Assembly (NCBI GenBank): GCA_963744305.1
Contig: CAVUTF010000040.1
Span: 1-64,000 of the forward strand
DNA from: FEN-1219 sp963744305
Lineage (GTDB): Bacteria > Pseudomonadota > Gammaproteobacteria > Steroidobacterales > Rariloculaceae
DNA length: 64,000 nucleotides
Reading direction: 5' to 3'
The notes under the pieces are model-generated. The model worked only from the letters and a program-made list of their open reading frames with translations, had not been told where the DNA came from and did not search any database. Both the position numbers and the translations under genes were made by a program. Positions 21,617-31,407 of the stretch are shown piece after piece (position 1 is the stretch's first letter; each line of letters starts with the position of its first letter).

Positions 21617-22502
21617 ATGCAGGGATCATGCTATTCGCGTGTGGGCGCGATTCTCATGACAGCGGCTCTTGGCGGCTGCTCCAGCGGTGGTGGCGGTGGA
21701 CCGGCCGAGGGCAGGTTGAGCGTCTCGCTCATGGACGGCCCCGTCGACGGAGTCACCGAGGTGCACGTGCAGATCACTGCGCTGTGGCTCAAGCCCAAGG
21801 GCGACGGACCGGCCATAGAGCTGCCGCTCGCTGGACCGATGAACGTCAATCTGCTCGAGCTCACCGCCGACAGCGCCGCCGTGCTCCTCGACGGAGCCGT
21901 GATCGCAGCCGGCGACTACGACTGGCTCGCCATGGACGTGAACGCCGAGTTCGACGGCATCTACGATTCCTACGTCATGACCAAAGCCGGCGGCCAGGAA
22001 GAGATCCGTGTTCCAAGCGGCCGCGTGCGCTTGGTGAGCGGCTTCGACGTCGGTGCGAACGAGGCCGTGGAGATGCTGATCGACTGGTCGATGCGGCATG
22101 GGCTCGTCGATCCGCCGGGCCAACTAGGCTATCTCCTGAAGCCCGCGTTTCGCGTGCTAGACGTCAACGAATACGGCGTGCTGCAAGGCACGGTTGCTCC
22201 CACAACGAGGACGGCCCTCGCGTGCGCCGCCGACAACGTCGGCAACGTGGTGTACATCTACGGGGGCAGCAACGCCGCTCTGGACGACATCGACGGCAGT
22301 GGCGGACCCCATAGCGACCGCCGACGTCGCTCCGAATGCGACCGGCGACTACGTCTATCGCACGGTTCTGTTACCGGGCATGTACACCGCCGCTTTCACT
22401 TGCCAAGCCGGTAAGGACGGGCCGGAAGCGGAGGACACCCTCGAGTTCTCCGCTCCCGTGAACGTCACGATGACAACGGCCTCCACTACGGCCGATTTTT
22501 AG
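21617..22502 (+). CDS. DUF4382-domain lipoprotein (frameshifted)
   Basis: The N-terminus has a lipobox (MTAALGGCSSGG), so the mature protein is lipid-anchored. The DUF4382 domain begins GRLSVSLMDGPVDGVTEVHV and continues through VQITALWLKPKGDG and LLELTADSAAVLLDGAVIAA. A shift near 22290 moves to another frame for the C-terminal beta region (GDYVYRTVLLPGMYTAAFTC), ending at 22502. AAAGGGAG lies nine bases before ATG 21617. Function is unknown. The upstream promoter matches that of the neighbouring ECF sigma operon, so it is a predicted regulon member. Confidence 0.85.
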
Positions 22503-22531
22503 AGTGCGCTGAAACCGGCTTATGCAAGTTG

Positions 22532-22556
22532 ACCCCGCTTCGGCGGGGTTTTTTTT
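22532..22556 (+). terminator. Rho-independent terminator
   Basis: A perfect 7-bp stem (ACCCCGC / GCGGGGT) with a TTCG tetraloop is followed by a run of eight T. It lies 30 bases after the DUF4382 stop. The convergent glutaminase gene ends three bases beyond it. Confidence 0.93.
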
Positions 22557-22558
22557 CT

Positions 22559-23542
22559 TCAGCGGATCAACGTGCGGACGACGGACGATCCGGTATTCGA
22601 ACAATCGAAGACGTGCAGCCCGAGCTCGTTGGCGAGGTCGATGAAGCTCGCGACGCCGCGTACGGAATTGCCTTTCGGGTCGAGCCGCGGAGAGAAGGTG
22701 CCGATCCCGAGCTGCCTGTTCACGACGCCGCAAATGCCGCCGCCTACGCCGCTTTTCGCAGGCACGCCCACGTCGTAAGCCCAGGAACCGGAGAAGTCGT
22801 AGGTCCCGCAGGTGAACATGACCGCCAACGTATTGCGAACCGCTTCCAGCTCGAACACTTGCTGCCTAGTCGCCGGGTTTTCGCCGATGTGCGCAAGCGT
22901 CGCACCCATGCGAGCAAGATCGGTGGCCGTGACCAATATCGAGCATTGGCGAAAATAGAGGTCGACGATTTCATCGACTGACCCATCGAGCGCGCCGACA
23001 TTGCGGAGCAGATGTCCGATCGCCCGGTTGCGATGACCGGTCTCGCTTTCTGAACGGTACACGGCCTCGTCCATGCTGAGTCTGCGCCCTGCGGCCTGCG
23101 ACAGTCTGTCGAGGATCAAGTCGAAAGCGCTCGCACCGGCAACGCTGTATACGATGCCCGTGGCCGTGATGGCGCCGGCGTTGACCATTGGGTTGAACGG
23201 CCGGTCGGTGCGCGGATCGAACTCGATCGCATTGAACCGGTCGCCGCTCGGCTCGACGCCGACGCGCGCGAGCACCGCTTCGCGGCTCGTCAATTCGAGC
23301 GCAAGGCAGTAGACGAACGCTTTCGACACCGATTGGATCGTGAACGGATGATTGACATCGCCGGCCGCGTACAAGCGGCCATTCACAGTGGCGATCGCAA
23401 TGCCAAAACGATCGGGGTCCACGACGGCCAACTCGGGAATGTAATCGGCTACGGCGCCGGAGCGATTGGGCAAGTGCCGCGCGTAGGTGGCGCTTAGCAC
23501 ATTGTCGATCTCATCGCCGACATATTCGGCTTGGGCTGCCAT
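22559..23542 (-). CDS. glsA: Glutaminase
   Basis: Glutaminase A hydrolyses glutamine to glutamate and ammonia in the cytoplasm, with a serine beta-lactamase-like fold. The catalytic Ser and Lys are in FTIQSVSKAFVY. Other family blocks are FNPMVNAGAIT, HRNRAIGHLLRN, TCGTYDFSGSWAYDVGVPAK and SGVGGGICGVVN. The length (about 327 residues) is normal. The start is either ATG 23542 or an in-frame GTG at 23548. The gene is intact and convergent with the DUF4382 gene across a terminator. Confidence 0.93.
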   Translation of the reverse strand: MAAQAEYVGDEIDNVLSATYARHLPNRSGAVADYIPELAVVDPDRFGIAIATVNGRLYAAGDVNHPFTIQSVSKAFVYCLALELTSREAVLARVGVEPSGDRFNAIEFDPRTDRPFNPMVNAGAITATGIVYSVAGASAFDLILDRLSQAAGRRLSMDEAVYRSESETGHRNRAIGHLLRNVGALDGSVDEIVDLYFRQCSILVTATDLARMGATLAHIGENPATRQQVFELEAVRNTLAVMFTCGTYDFSGSWAYDVGVPAKSGVGGGICGVVNRQLGIGTFSPRLDPKGNSVRGVASFIDLANELGLHVFDCSNTGSSVVRTLIR

Positions 23543-23782
23543 ATCCACCTAGTCCCCCACCATCGCTCTATTTGTTCTTGGCCGTACAGCTTCGACCCGT
23601 GACCGCGGGCGGCAAGATCGAAAAGTCGGCGCGTAATTGCGTGGACTGAGCAATAGCCATGCCAAACGCTAGTTCGACTCGTTACACGGAAAATAGTGGG
23701 GCGGGCTGGTCCATCTGCACAAATATCGTGCCGCCGCGCCAAGTCATGCACCGAGGTCGTGCAGCCTGGGGCTCGTTGCGGT

Positions 23783-24529
23783 CTAGTCGAACTGAGCGAG
23801 GAGCCGTTGCGCCGCTGCGGCGCACGCGTCGTCCGTAAGGAATCCGATTTCGCGTAGGCGGTAGTGCTCGCGCATTTCGTCCCGCAACTGCCGGCCCTTG
23901 TCCGGCGGGTTGTCTTTGCGCGCGGCGTTGATCGCGTTCACGAGCTTCGGCACCAGCGCGCGGGTTGCGCGGAAGCTGCCGAGGTTCGCGGTCAAGGTCA
24001 ACATCGTCGTTTGCGCATACTTGGTCCGAAACGCGACTTCAACGCGAGTTCGGCGCACGAAGAGCCATAGCGCGACGCCTGCCGACGCCAGCATCAGACC
24101 AGCCGTCGCGGGAGCGAGCAGCGAGGACTGTGACGAGCCGTACACGATCCAACCGAGTAGACCTCCGGCGCTCATGAGGTAGAAGCCGATCCGCAGCGTC
24201 GTGGCCGCGAAAAAACGCGAGAGCACGGGCTTCGGATCGAGAGCGCGAAGATTGATGATGAGCTCCTCGCTGAGCTCGCTACGTCGCCGCTCGCGAACGC
24301 TCAACCAACCTCTTTCGAACAATACGAGCTCGATCCCGAGTCGGCGAACTCTATTCGTGAGCCTGAAACGCTGCAGAACGCGGTGCGCGTCGGTGCCTTC
24401 GAACTCTGCTTCACCGGTTTCGAGAAGTATGTGCTCAGTATCAACGCTCGCCGATGCGCTGCCGGACACGCGCTTCGAGGACGCTGCTCTCGTCGCCGCT
24501 GGCACTTCCCTGTGTAAGCGAGTCGTCAT
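23783..24529 (-). CDS. Hypothetical protein with two central transmembrane segments
   Basis: 248 residues with no recognised family. The N-terminal 120 residues are soluble (EFEGTDAHRVLQRFRLTNRV, then VRRLGIELVLFERGWLSV). Two membrane segments follow (LRIGFYLMSAGGLLGWIVYG and APATAGLMLASAGVALWLFV), then a charged C-terminal domain. The strand-rich start could be a PH-like lipid-binding domain, but this is a guess. It stands alone, transcribed away from the TPR operon. Confidence 0.65.
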   Translation of the reverse strand: MTTRLHREVPAATRAASSKRVSGSASASVDTEHILLETGEAEFEGTDAHRVLQRFRLTNRVRRLGIELVLFERGWLSVRERRRSELSEELIINLRALDPKPVLSRFFAATTLRIGFYLMSAGGLLGWIVYGSSQSSLLAPATAGLMLASAGVALWLFVRRTRVEVAFRTKYAQTTMLTLTANLGSFRATRALVPKLVNAINAARKDNPPDKGRQLRDEMREHYRLREIGFLTDDACAAAAQRLLAQFD

Positions 24530-24767
24530 GCCGTTTCATCCCGATTTTTTGCTCAGACGCAACACGACGTTTTACAAATGCTCGTACGCGGCAAACGTCC
24601 TTGTCCAGGTTGGATAGGGGCAATTTGAGCAGTGGCTCACACATTTCGGCGGGGATTTGGGAAAGACTTCTCCTCCGCCGCACTCAGCTCGAATTCTAAT
24701 ATCACGCCGACATGTATCGGCGCTCGCAGGGAAGCAGTTTTCTCGCTCGTGGGAAGCTAGGTGGTAA

Positions 24768-25298
24768 ATGCGGAAAATCACATGGACCGTGGCCGTGGGT
24801 CTTGCGATCTCAGGCTCCGTTGCTGTGCGTGGGGCAGAAGACGCCACCACGCAGGAAATGCGGAGCCTCGACGAGCAAGTGCAGGAAATCAAGTCCGACG
24901 TCCTCGGAATTGCTGCGGAGCTCAGCCGTCTCGAAGAGAAGCTGCTGTATCCGTCCAGCACTGAGCTGGCTGTTTTCGTCGCGATCCCGGAAGGCGACAC
25001 GTTTCGCCTCGACGCCGTGCAGATTCACATCGACGGCCAACTCGCGACGCACTACATCTACAGCTTCAAAGAGCTCGAAGCGCTGCAGAACGGCGGCGTG
25101 CAGCGGGTCTACACCGGCAACGTCTCGACCGGTGAGCATCAGCTCGAGGTGGCGGTCAACGGCAAGCTCAAGAGCGGCACCGACTTCAGCGAAACCGCGA
25201 CTTTTGCATTTGCCAAAGGCATCGAGCCGAAACTTCTGGGGATGACGCTGGCGGCGCCCGACTCCGGCCAGGCCGCCATACAGCTCGGGGATTGGTAA
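24768..25298 (+). CDS. Periplasmic protein, first gene of the Agl/Glt-like motor operon
   Basis: 176 residues with an N-terminal signal peptide (ITWTVAVGLAISGSVAVRGA), a predicted coiled coil (TQEMRSLDEQVQEIKSDVLG) and a beta-rich domain (AVFVAIPEGDTFRLDAVQIH). AGGTGG precedes the ATG by four bases. No family is recognised by name. It leads a tight operon with only three bases to the next start, so it is likely a periplasmic component of the same complex. Confidence 0.7.
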   Translation: MRKITWTVAVGLAISGSVAVRGAEDATTQEMRSLDEQVQEIKSDVLGIAAELSRLEEKLLYPSSTELAVFVAIPEGDTFRLDAVQIHIDGQLATHYIYSFKELEALQNGGVQRVYTGNVSTGEHQLEVAVNGKLKSGTDFSETATFAFAKGIEPKLLGMTLAAPDSGQAAIQLGDW

Positions 25299-25301
25299 GC
25301 C

Positions 25302-27218
25302 ATGGCTCGCACCGCTGTGCTGTGGCTCATTGGGCTGCACGCGACCGTGTGCGGGGCGGCCGATCGCTCCGAAGCGGTTGATCTCAAGGACCTGTACTTC
25401 GGCGAGGCCGTCTACTACGCCCATCAAGGGTACTGGTTCGAGGCGCTCGAGCGGCTCGACGCGGAGCTCGGTCAGCACTACGGCCTCGACGAACCGGAGC
25501 GCGACTCATTCTTCTATCACCTGAAGGACGCCGAGTTCTCGGTCGGCGACTTCGAGCTTCGCTATCGAATGCACCATCGCGCCGGGCGCGCCATCACGGC
25601 CGTTCTCGAGGGCGCAGTCGAAGACGTCGTTCGCAACGATGCCGCGTATCGCCTGGCGAAGATCCACTTTCAAAAGGGGCAGCTCGAAGATGCTCTGCAA
25701 GCGCTCGACAGAATCGACGGCCGGGTCCCAGAGGACATACGCGACGACATCGATTTCCTGCGCGCGAATATCTATCTCGGCACTGAGCGGTCGCCCGAGG
25801 CGATCGACGTGCTCGGCGGCCTCCAGGGAGCGGAAAGTCTGACGGGCTTCGCCGGCTACAACCTCGGCATCGCGCTTCTCCAGAGCGGCCAGCAGGAAGC
25901 GGCGTTCGAGCAGCTCGCGAAGGCCGGGCAAGTGAGTGCCGTCGACCCCGACACGATGGCGATCAGGGACAAGTCGAACCTGGTTCTCGGGACGCTGTTG
26001 CTCGAAGCCGGCACATTCGATGATGCGGCCGTATACCTCGATCGGGTTCACCTCGAGGGGCCTTTCTCCGATCAGGCGTTGCTGCGCTCCGGATGGGCGA
26101 GCGCGTCAGCCGGCAACTACGAAAGGGCCATTGTTCCTTGGGGCATTTTGGCTGATCGCGACGCGACCGACAGCGCGACCCAAGAGGCCATGCTCGCTCT
26201 CCCGTATGCGTACGGTCAGTTGAACGTGCATGGCCGCGCGGCCGTGATGTACGGCCGCGCTCTCGAGTCGTTCGGCCACGAGCTCGAGAAACTCGACGCC
26301 TCAATCGCGAGCATCAGAGAAGGCAAGTTCTTGCAGGCGCTGGTGCGGCAAGAAATCCGGCAGGACAAGGACTGGGTGATGCGTCTTCGCGCTCTCCCGG
26401 AGGCGCCGGAGACCTACTACCTCATGGACTTGATGGCCTCGCACGAGTTTCAGACGGCATTGCAGAACTACCTGGATCTCGAGGACCTGCGCAAGAAGCT
26501 CGCTGCTTGGGAAGGCAGCTTCGATGCGTTTGAAGACATCATCGGTCTGCGTCGCGCGTACTACGAGCCCGTGCTGCCCGACGTCGATCAGCAATTTAGG
26601 GAGCTGGATTCACGAATACGCCTGCGGTCGGAACAGCACAAGCTGTTGGAGGAGCGGCTGCAGAATCTGCTCGTTGCGCCGCAGCCTGACTTCCTTGCGA
26701 CCGTGGAAGAGCGCGTTCTGGGCGAACGCCTCGCGGAGCTCGCCACCCAGTTGGAAGGCGCGAGCGGTCCAACGGCCGAAGCTTTGTTGCAGCGCATTCG
26801 ACGGCTGCAAGGCGTTCTGATCTTCACGCTTCGGACCGAGTATCACGAGCGGCTCTCGGCCTTCTATCGGCACTTGATCGAGCTCAACGAAGCCTTGGCG
26901 GTGTTGAGAGCGCAGTACGACGCGTTCGTCAGAGCGCGCCAGGCCGCCACGCATAGCTTCGAAGGTTACGACACTCCGATCTCGCGGCTGCGCGCGCGCA
27001 TCGCCGAGCGGCGAGCTACCGTCGATCTCTTGATGGCGCGGCAAGGCCACTTGCTCGAGGTTGTCGCGATCGACGAGCTCACGGCACGCCGAGAGCGGCT
27101 CGAGACGTATCAGGACCAAGCTCGTTACGCGTTGGCCGATAGCTACGACCGGGCTGCCAAGGCGCAAAGCGAGTCGCAGCTAGTCACAACTGTACAGACC
27201 GCCGGGGAAAGCGAATGA
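25302..27218 (+). CDS. TPR/coiled-coil periplasmic protein of the motor operon
   Basis: 638 residues, intact. A short signal peptide (MARTAVLWLIGLHATVCGAA) precedes tetratricopeptide-like helical repeats (YYAHQGYWFEALERLDAELG, AAYRLAKIHFQKGQLEDAL, YNLGIALLQSGQQEAAFEQL). The last 250 residues are long charged helices suited to coiled coil (LRSEQHKLLEERLQNLL, LTARRERLETYQDQARYAL). It is probably periplasmic. Its stop overlaps the next ATG by four bases. It fills the position of the TPR scaffold proteins found beside TolQ/TolR-type motors in Agl-Glt systems. Confidence 0.75.
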   Translation: MARTAVLWLIGLHATVCGAADRSEAVDLKDLYFGEAVYYAHQGYWFEALERLDAELGQHYGLDEPERDSFFYHLKDAEFSVGDFELRYRMHHRAGRAITAVLEGAVEDVVRNDAAYRLAKIHFQKGQLEDALQALDRIDGRVPEDIRDDIDFLRANIYLGTERSPEAIDVLGGLQGAESLTGFAGYNLGIALLQSGQQEAAFEQLAKAGQVSAVDPDTMAIRDKSNLVLGTLLLEAGTFDDAAVYLDRVHLEGPFSDQALLRSGWASASAGNYERAIVPWGILADRDATDSATQEAMLALPYAYGQLNVHGRAAVMYGRALESFGHELEKLDASIASIREGKFLQALVRQEIRQDKDWVMRLRALPEAPETYYLMDLMASHEFQTALQNYLDLEDLRKKLAAWEGSFDAFEDIIGLRRAYYEPVLPDVDQQFRELDSRIRLRSEQHKLLEERLQNLLVAPQPDFLATVEERVLGERLAELATQLEGASGPTAEALLQRIRRLQGVLIFTLRTEYHERLSAFYRHLIELNEALAVLRAQYDAFVRARQAATHSFEGYDTPISRLRARIAERRATVDLLMARQGHLLEVVAIDELTARRERLETYQDQARYALADSYDRAAKAQSESQLVTTVQTAGESE

Positions 27219-30200
27219 CGCGTCGAATTCGCTTTTGCGTCGTGTTGTCGGCGGCCGCGATCGCCGCGTGCGCGAGCAGTCCGGAGCGCGATACTTTGGC
27301 CGAGCTTCACGACGTGCCGGCGGACGTCGAGGACGTCGAGGTCGAAGGCGGCCTCGAAACCGCCATGCAAAGCTACCGACGTTTTCTCGAAGAGACGCCC
27401 ACGAGCAGGATGGCGCCGGAGGCTATGCGGCGTCTCGCCGATTTGCAGCTCGAAAAGGCTTACGGAATCAGCGGCGACACACGGATCGTGGAGTTGCCGC
27501 CCCCGGATTCGACGTTCGTCGCGGACGACACGCGCGGCGAGACGCAGGTTCGAAGCGACGTGCCCGCTCCGGCTGGGCCACCTGAGTCGGAGGAGGATTT
27601 CGAGCGCCGGGCGACGCAAGTTCAGGAGCTCGCTCCGACGGCGAGCCCTTTGGATCCGAATCTCGGAAGCTCGGACGGCCTAGCCGCCGCCGGCCCGATG
27701 GAAGCGATCGCAATCTACAAGCGGCTGCTCGCTGAATACCCGTCCTACGAGCGCAATGACCAAGTGCGCTATCAGATGGCTCGCGCGTACGACGAGCTCG
27801 GCCAGACGGAAGAGGCCATCAGCGTCATGGAAGAGCTCGTGGCCGACCTCCCTCACTCGAAATATTTCGACGAGGTGCAGTTCAGGCGCGGCGAATACTT
27901 CTTCACCCGAAGACGATTCCGCGACGCTGAAAACGCCTATGAGTCGATCATTGCGAGGAACCAGCGCTCGGAATACCACGAGCTCGCTTTGTACAAGCTC
28001 GGTTGGACTCTCTACAAACAAGAGTTCTACGAGGAAGCGTTGCACCGATACATGGCGTTGCTGGATTACAAGCTCTCCATCGGCTACGACTTCGACCAGG
28101 AACACGAGGAAGACGAGGAACGACGCGTCGCGGACACGTTTCACGTCATCAGCCTGAGCTTCTCGAACCTCGGCGGTCCCGACGTGCTTCAGGAGTACTA
28201 CGCGGCAAATGGCAGCCGCAGCTACGAGGACCGGATCTACAGAAACCTTGCCGAGTTCTACCTGGAGAAGCTTCGTTATCAGGACGCGACGGCAGTCTAC
28301 GACTCGTTCGTCGAGCTGCATCCGCTGCATAGAGTCTCGCCGCATTTCAGCATGCGGGTCATCGAGATCTACGCGCTAGGCGATTTTCCGAAGCTCGTCG
28401 TCGAGTCGAAGAAGAGGTTCGCGACCAACTACGGCTTGCAGGCGGAGTATTGGCGTCACTTCGACGTGAACGAATCGCCCGAGGTGCTGAGCTATCTGAA
28501 GACGAATCTGAAGGACCTCGCGAATCACTATCACGCGCTCTATCAGGACGTCGCCCTCGAGGAGGAGAAACCAGCCAATTATCGCGAGGCGTTGGCTTGG
28601 TACCGGGAGTTCCTGGTCTCGTTCCCGCAGGACGTCGAGTCTCCTTCCATCAACTATCAGGTCGCGGATCTGCTTCTCGAGAATCAAGACTACGGCGAGG
28701 CCGCGCGCGAGTACGAACGCACGGCTTACGATTATCCAACGCATGAGCGCGCGTCAGCGGCGGGCTACGCCGCCGTCTACGCGCACCGCGAGCACTTCAA
28801 GGTCGCCGACGCGGCATTGCAGCCCGAGGTGAAGCGAGCGACGGTCGGAAGCTCGCTCAAGTTTGCCGACACTTTCCCCGAGCACGAGCAGGCGCCGGTC
28901 ATACTCGGTGCGGCGGCGCAAGACCTGTACGAGATGCAGGATTTCGAGACCGCGGTGGCCTCCGGCCAGAAGCTCATCGATCGTTATCCCGCCGTGGACG
29001 TCGGACTGCGCCGCTCGGCGTGGACCGTCGTTGCGCATTCGTCTTTCGAGCTCGAAAAATATCCGGAGGCCGAGCAGGGCTACGCGCGGTTGCTCGAGTT
29101 GACGCCCGACGACGACGAGTCGCGTCAAGCGTTCGTCGACAACCTCGCGGCATCCATCTACAAGCAGGGCGAGCAGGCGAGTGCGCTCGAGGATCATCGC
29201 GCGGCGGCCGATCATTTCCTGAGAATCAAGGACGTTGCGCCGACTTCCGCGGTGCGCCCAGCCGCCGAATACGACGCCGCGGCCGCGTTGATGCGCCTGC
29301 AAGCTTGGACCGCGGCCGCCGAGGTGCTCGATGAGTTCCGGCGGAGCTTTCCGGAGCACGAGCTGCAGGGCGAGGCCACGAAACAGCTCGCGTTCGTCTA
29401 CCGCGAGAACGGACAACTCGCTTTGTCCGCCGGTGAATTCGAGCGCGTCGCAACGGAATCGGACGATCCGGAGCTGCGTCGCGAGGCCCTCTTGGAAGCC
29501 GGCGAGCTCTATGAGCAGGGCGCCGACATCGACGGCGCTCTCGCTGCATACGTCCGCTACGTGACCGAGTTTCCGCGACCGGTCGAAGTCGCCGCAGAAA
29601 CTCGCTTCAAGATCGCAGGAATGTACGAGACCAGAGGCGAGCAAGCGCTTCGTTACCAGGAGCTTCGGGAAATCGTGGCCCTGGATGCGGCCGCAGGAGC
29701 CGACAGAACCGATCGCACCAAGTATCTCGCGGCGCAGTCCGGGCTGGTCTTGTCGCAGCAGCTTTACGCAGAGTTCGCGGACCTAAGACTCACCCAGCCG
29801 TTCGAGCAGAGCCTCGCGACCAAGCGCGAGCGCATGGATCAATCGCTGCAGGCATTCGAAAGTCTCATCGACTACGAGGTGGCGGAGGTGACCGCGGCCG
29901 CAACTTTCTACATGGCCGAGATCTACTACGGCTTCAGCCGCTCACTGCTCGACTCCGAGCGTCCCACCGGCCTCGATACGGCCGCGGCGGCTGACTACGA
30001 GCTCGTCATCGAGGAAGAAGCATTTCCGTTCGAAGAGCAGGCGATCGACGTTCACGAGAAGAACCGCGAGTTGATTGCTGCCGGGGTATACAACGAGTGG
30101 ATCGAGAAGAGCCTCGACAAGCTCGCGCTCCTGGTGCCGGGCCGCTATGCGAAGTCCGAAGTGAGCAGCGGGTTCATCTCTTCGATCGATATCTACGCCT

Positions 30201-30361
30201 ATCGCTCGCCGAGCGCGCCCACTCCCAATCTCATAACCACTACCGAGGGCGAAACGGCGCCGGAAGAGGACGCCGTCGGCTACGCAGCGGAAGGCGAGCC
30301 GCTCGACGGCGAACGCGTACGGCAAGCAGCAGCTCCGGAGGTGAACGATGTGCGCCTCTAG
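27215..30361 (+). CDS. Large TPR lipoprotein of the motor operon
   Basis: 1,048 residues, intact. The leader FCVVLSAAAIAACASS carries a lipobox, so the mature protein should be lipid-anchored, probably at the outer membrane. It is almost wholly helical repeats of TPR type, e.g. AIAIYKRLLAEYPSYERN-like units, QVRYQMARAYDELGQTEEAI, FRRGEYFFTRRRFRDAENAY and ALYKLGWTLYKQEFYEEALH. Size and repeats compare with the large TPR proteins of Myxococcus gliding clusters, although I cannot assign orthology. Its ATG overlaps the previous stop and its own end overlaps the next start by 14 bases. Confidence 0.8.
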   Translation: MTRRIRFCVVLSAAAIAACASSPERDTLAELHDVPADVEDVEVEGGLETAMQSYRRFLEETPTSRMAPEAMRRLADLQLEKAYGISGDTRIVELPPPDSTFVADDTRGETQVRSDVPAPAGPPESEEDFERRATQVQELAPTASPLDPNLGSSDGLAAAGPMEAIAIYKRLLAEYPSYERNDQVRYQMARAYDELGQTEEAISVMEELVADLPHSKYFDEVQFRRGEYFFTRRRFRDAENAYESIIARNQRSEYHELALYKLGWTLYKQEFYEEALHRYMALLDYKLSIGYDFDQEHEEDEERRVADTFHVISLSFSNLGGPDVLQEYYAANGSRSYEDRIYRNLAEFYLEKLRYQDATAVYDSFVELHPLHRVSPHFSMRVIEIYALGDFPKLVVESKKRFATNYGLQAEYWRHFDVNESPEVLSYLKTNLKDLANHYHALYQDVALEEEKPANYREALAWYREFLVSFPQDVESPSINYQVADLLLENQDYGEAAREYERTAYDYPTHERASAAGYAAVYAHREHFKVADAALQPEVKRATVGSSLKFADTFPEHEQAPVILGAAAQDLYEMQDFETAVASGQKLIDRYPAVDVGLRRSAWTVVAHSSFELEKYPEAEQGYARLLELTPDDDESRQAFVDNLAASIYKQGEQASALEDHRAAADHFLRIKDVAPTSAVRPAAEYDAAAALMRLQAWTAAAEVLDEFRRSFPEHELQGEATKQLAFVYRENGQLALSAGEFERVATESDDPELRREALLEAGELYEQGADIDGALAAYVRYVTEFPRPVEVAAETRFKIAGMYETRGEQALRYQELREIVALDAAAGADRTDRTKYLAAQSGLVLSQQLYAEFADLRLTQPFEQSLATKRERMDQSLQAFESLIDYEVAEVTAAATFYMAEIYYGFSRSLLDSERPTGLDTAAAADYELVIEEEAFPFEEQAIDVHEKNRELIAAGVYNEWIEKSLDKLALLVPGRYAKSEVSSGFISSIDIYAYRSPSAPTPNLITTTEGETAPEEDAVGYAAEGEPLDGERVRQAAAPEVNDVRL

Positions 30362-31038
30362 CAAACGTTGGGGAGCGTCGCGGCGCGTCCTGCTCATCGT
30401 CGCAACGTTGGCGGCCGTCTGGTGCTCGCCGACGCCGGCGGCGGAGGAGCGGGAAGGCGCCGCAGCAGCGGCGCCGAAGCCGAGCCCTGCGACGCAAAGA
30501 AGGCGCCCGGCGCGCCTCGAAAGTCTCGACGCCCAGTCGTTCACGATTACGGAGCAGGTGCGGATCAGCGGCGAAGCGCGCACGGCATACGACAACGCGC
30601 TGCGATTGCTGGAGCAGCAGCGGTACGAGCCAAGGCATCGCGTTGCTCCTCGTGGTGACCGAGGAGGCGCCTACCGTCACGGCCCCATACATCAATCTCG
30701 GCATCGCTTACGAGCGCATCGGCGATCTCGAGCGAGCTGAGGAGAGCTTCACGACTGCTTTGGAGCTCAATCCCGAGCACCCGGTCGTGCACAACGAGCT
30801 CGGTCTCCTGTATCGCGAGACCGGCCGTTTCGCAGCGGCGAGGGCTAGCTACGAGAAGGCTCTGGCCATTCACTCGGGATTTCATTTCGCACATCGGAAT
30901 CTAGCAATCCTGTGCGACGTATATCTCAACGACTTGCCTTGCGCGCTCGCGCATTACGAGGCGTACAGCCAAGCCGTGCCGAATGACGCGGAAGCGTCGA
31001 TCTGGGTGGCGGACATCCGCAGCAGAGTGAGCCCGTAG
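30348..31038 (+). CDS. Small TPR protein of the motor operon (frameshifted)
   Basis: ATG 30348 begins a signal peptide (RRVLLIVATLAAVWCSPTPA) and a Pro/Ala-rich segment, then FTITEQVRISGEARTAYDNA. A one-base shift near 30635 joins LRLLEQQRYE to GIALLLVVTEEAPTVTAPY and three TPRs (INLGIAYERIGDLERAEESF, HNELGLLYRETGRFAAARAS, AHRNLAILCDVYLNDLPCAL), ending at 31038. It is a probable periplasmic adaptor in the same operon, eight bases from the next gene. Confidence 0.75.
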
Positions 31039-31046
31039 GAGGAGTC

Positions 31047-31331
31047 ATGTTCAGAGCGCTTGCATGGTTGGGTTTGTCGGTGCTCGGCTCGACGGTTGCG
31101 ATCGCAGACGAGCCACCCAAACCGGACGTGAAAACGATGTCCGGCATATCGATTCTCGGCAACCAAGAGGCGCCGAAGTCGCTCGTCATCGTCCCGTGGA
31201 AAAGCTCGGAGATCGGTGCGGGCATCGGGATTTCCAAAGGCATGGACGATCGGCCTTTACCCGTGGACAAAGACGTCTTCGCACGACAGCTCGCCTACTA
31301 CGGGATCAGGTCGAGCGGAGGCCGTTTGTGA
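31047..31331 (+). CDS. Small secreted protein of the motor operon
   Basis: 94 residues with a signal peptide (RALAWLGLSVLGSTVAIADE) and GGAGGAG six bases before ATG 31047. The mature part (SGISILGNQEAPKSLVIVPW) is short and unrelated to anything I recognise. Its place directly before the channel gene suggests a periplasmic accessory of the motor. Confidence 0.65.
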   Translation: MFRALAWLGLSVLGSTVAIADEPPKPDVKTMSGISILGNQEAPKSLVIVPWKSSEIGAGIGISKGMDDRPLPVDKDVFARQLAYYGIRSSGGRL

Positions 31332-31407
31332 CGGACTGTCGCAAACATCGCATCAGCAGAGGTTTTTTGCGCCTACTTAGTGCATCACTGGGCATCAGGG
31401 AGTGACC

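Noticed and set aside
24705..24722. CGCCGA/TCGGCG inverted repeat upstream of the motor operon
   Set aside because: Only six base pairs in GC-rich DNA; likely chance, and no promoter could be placed around it.
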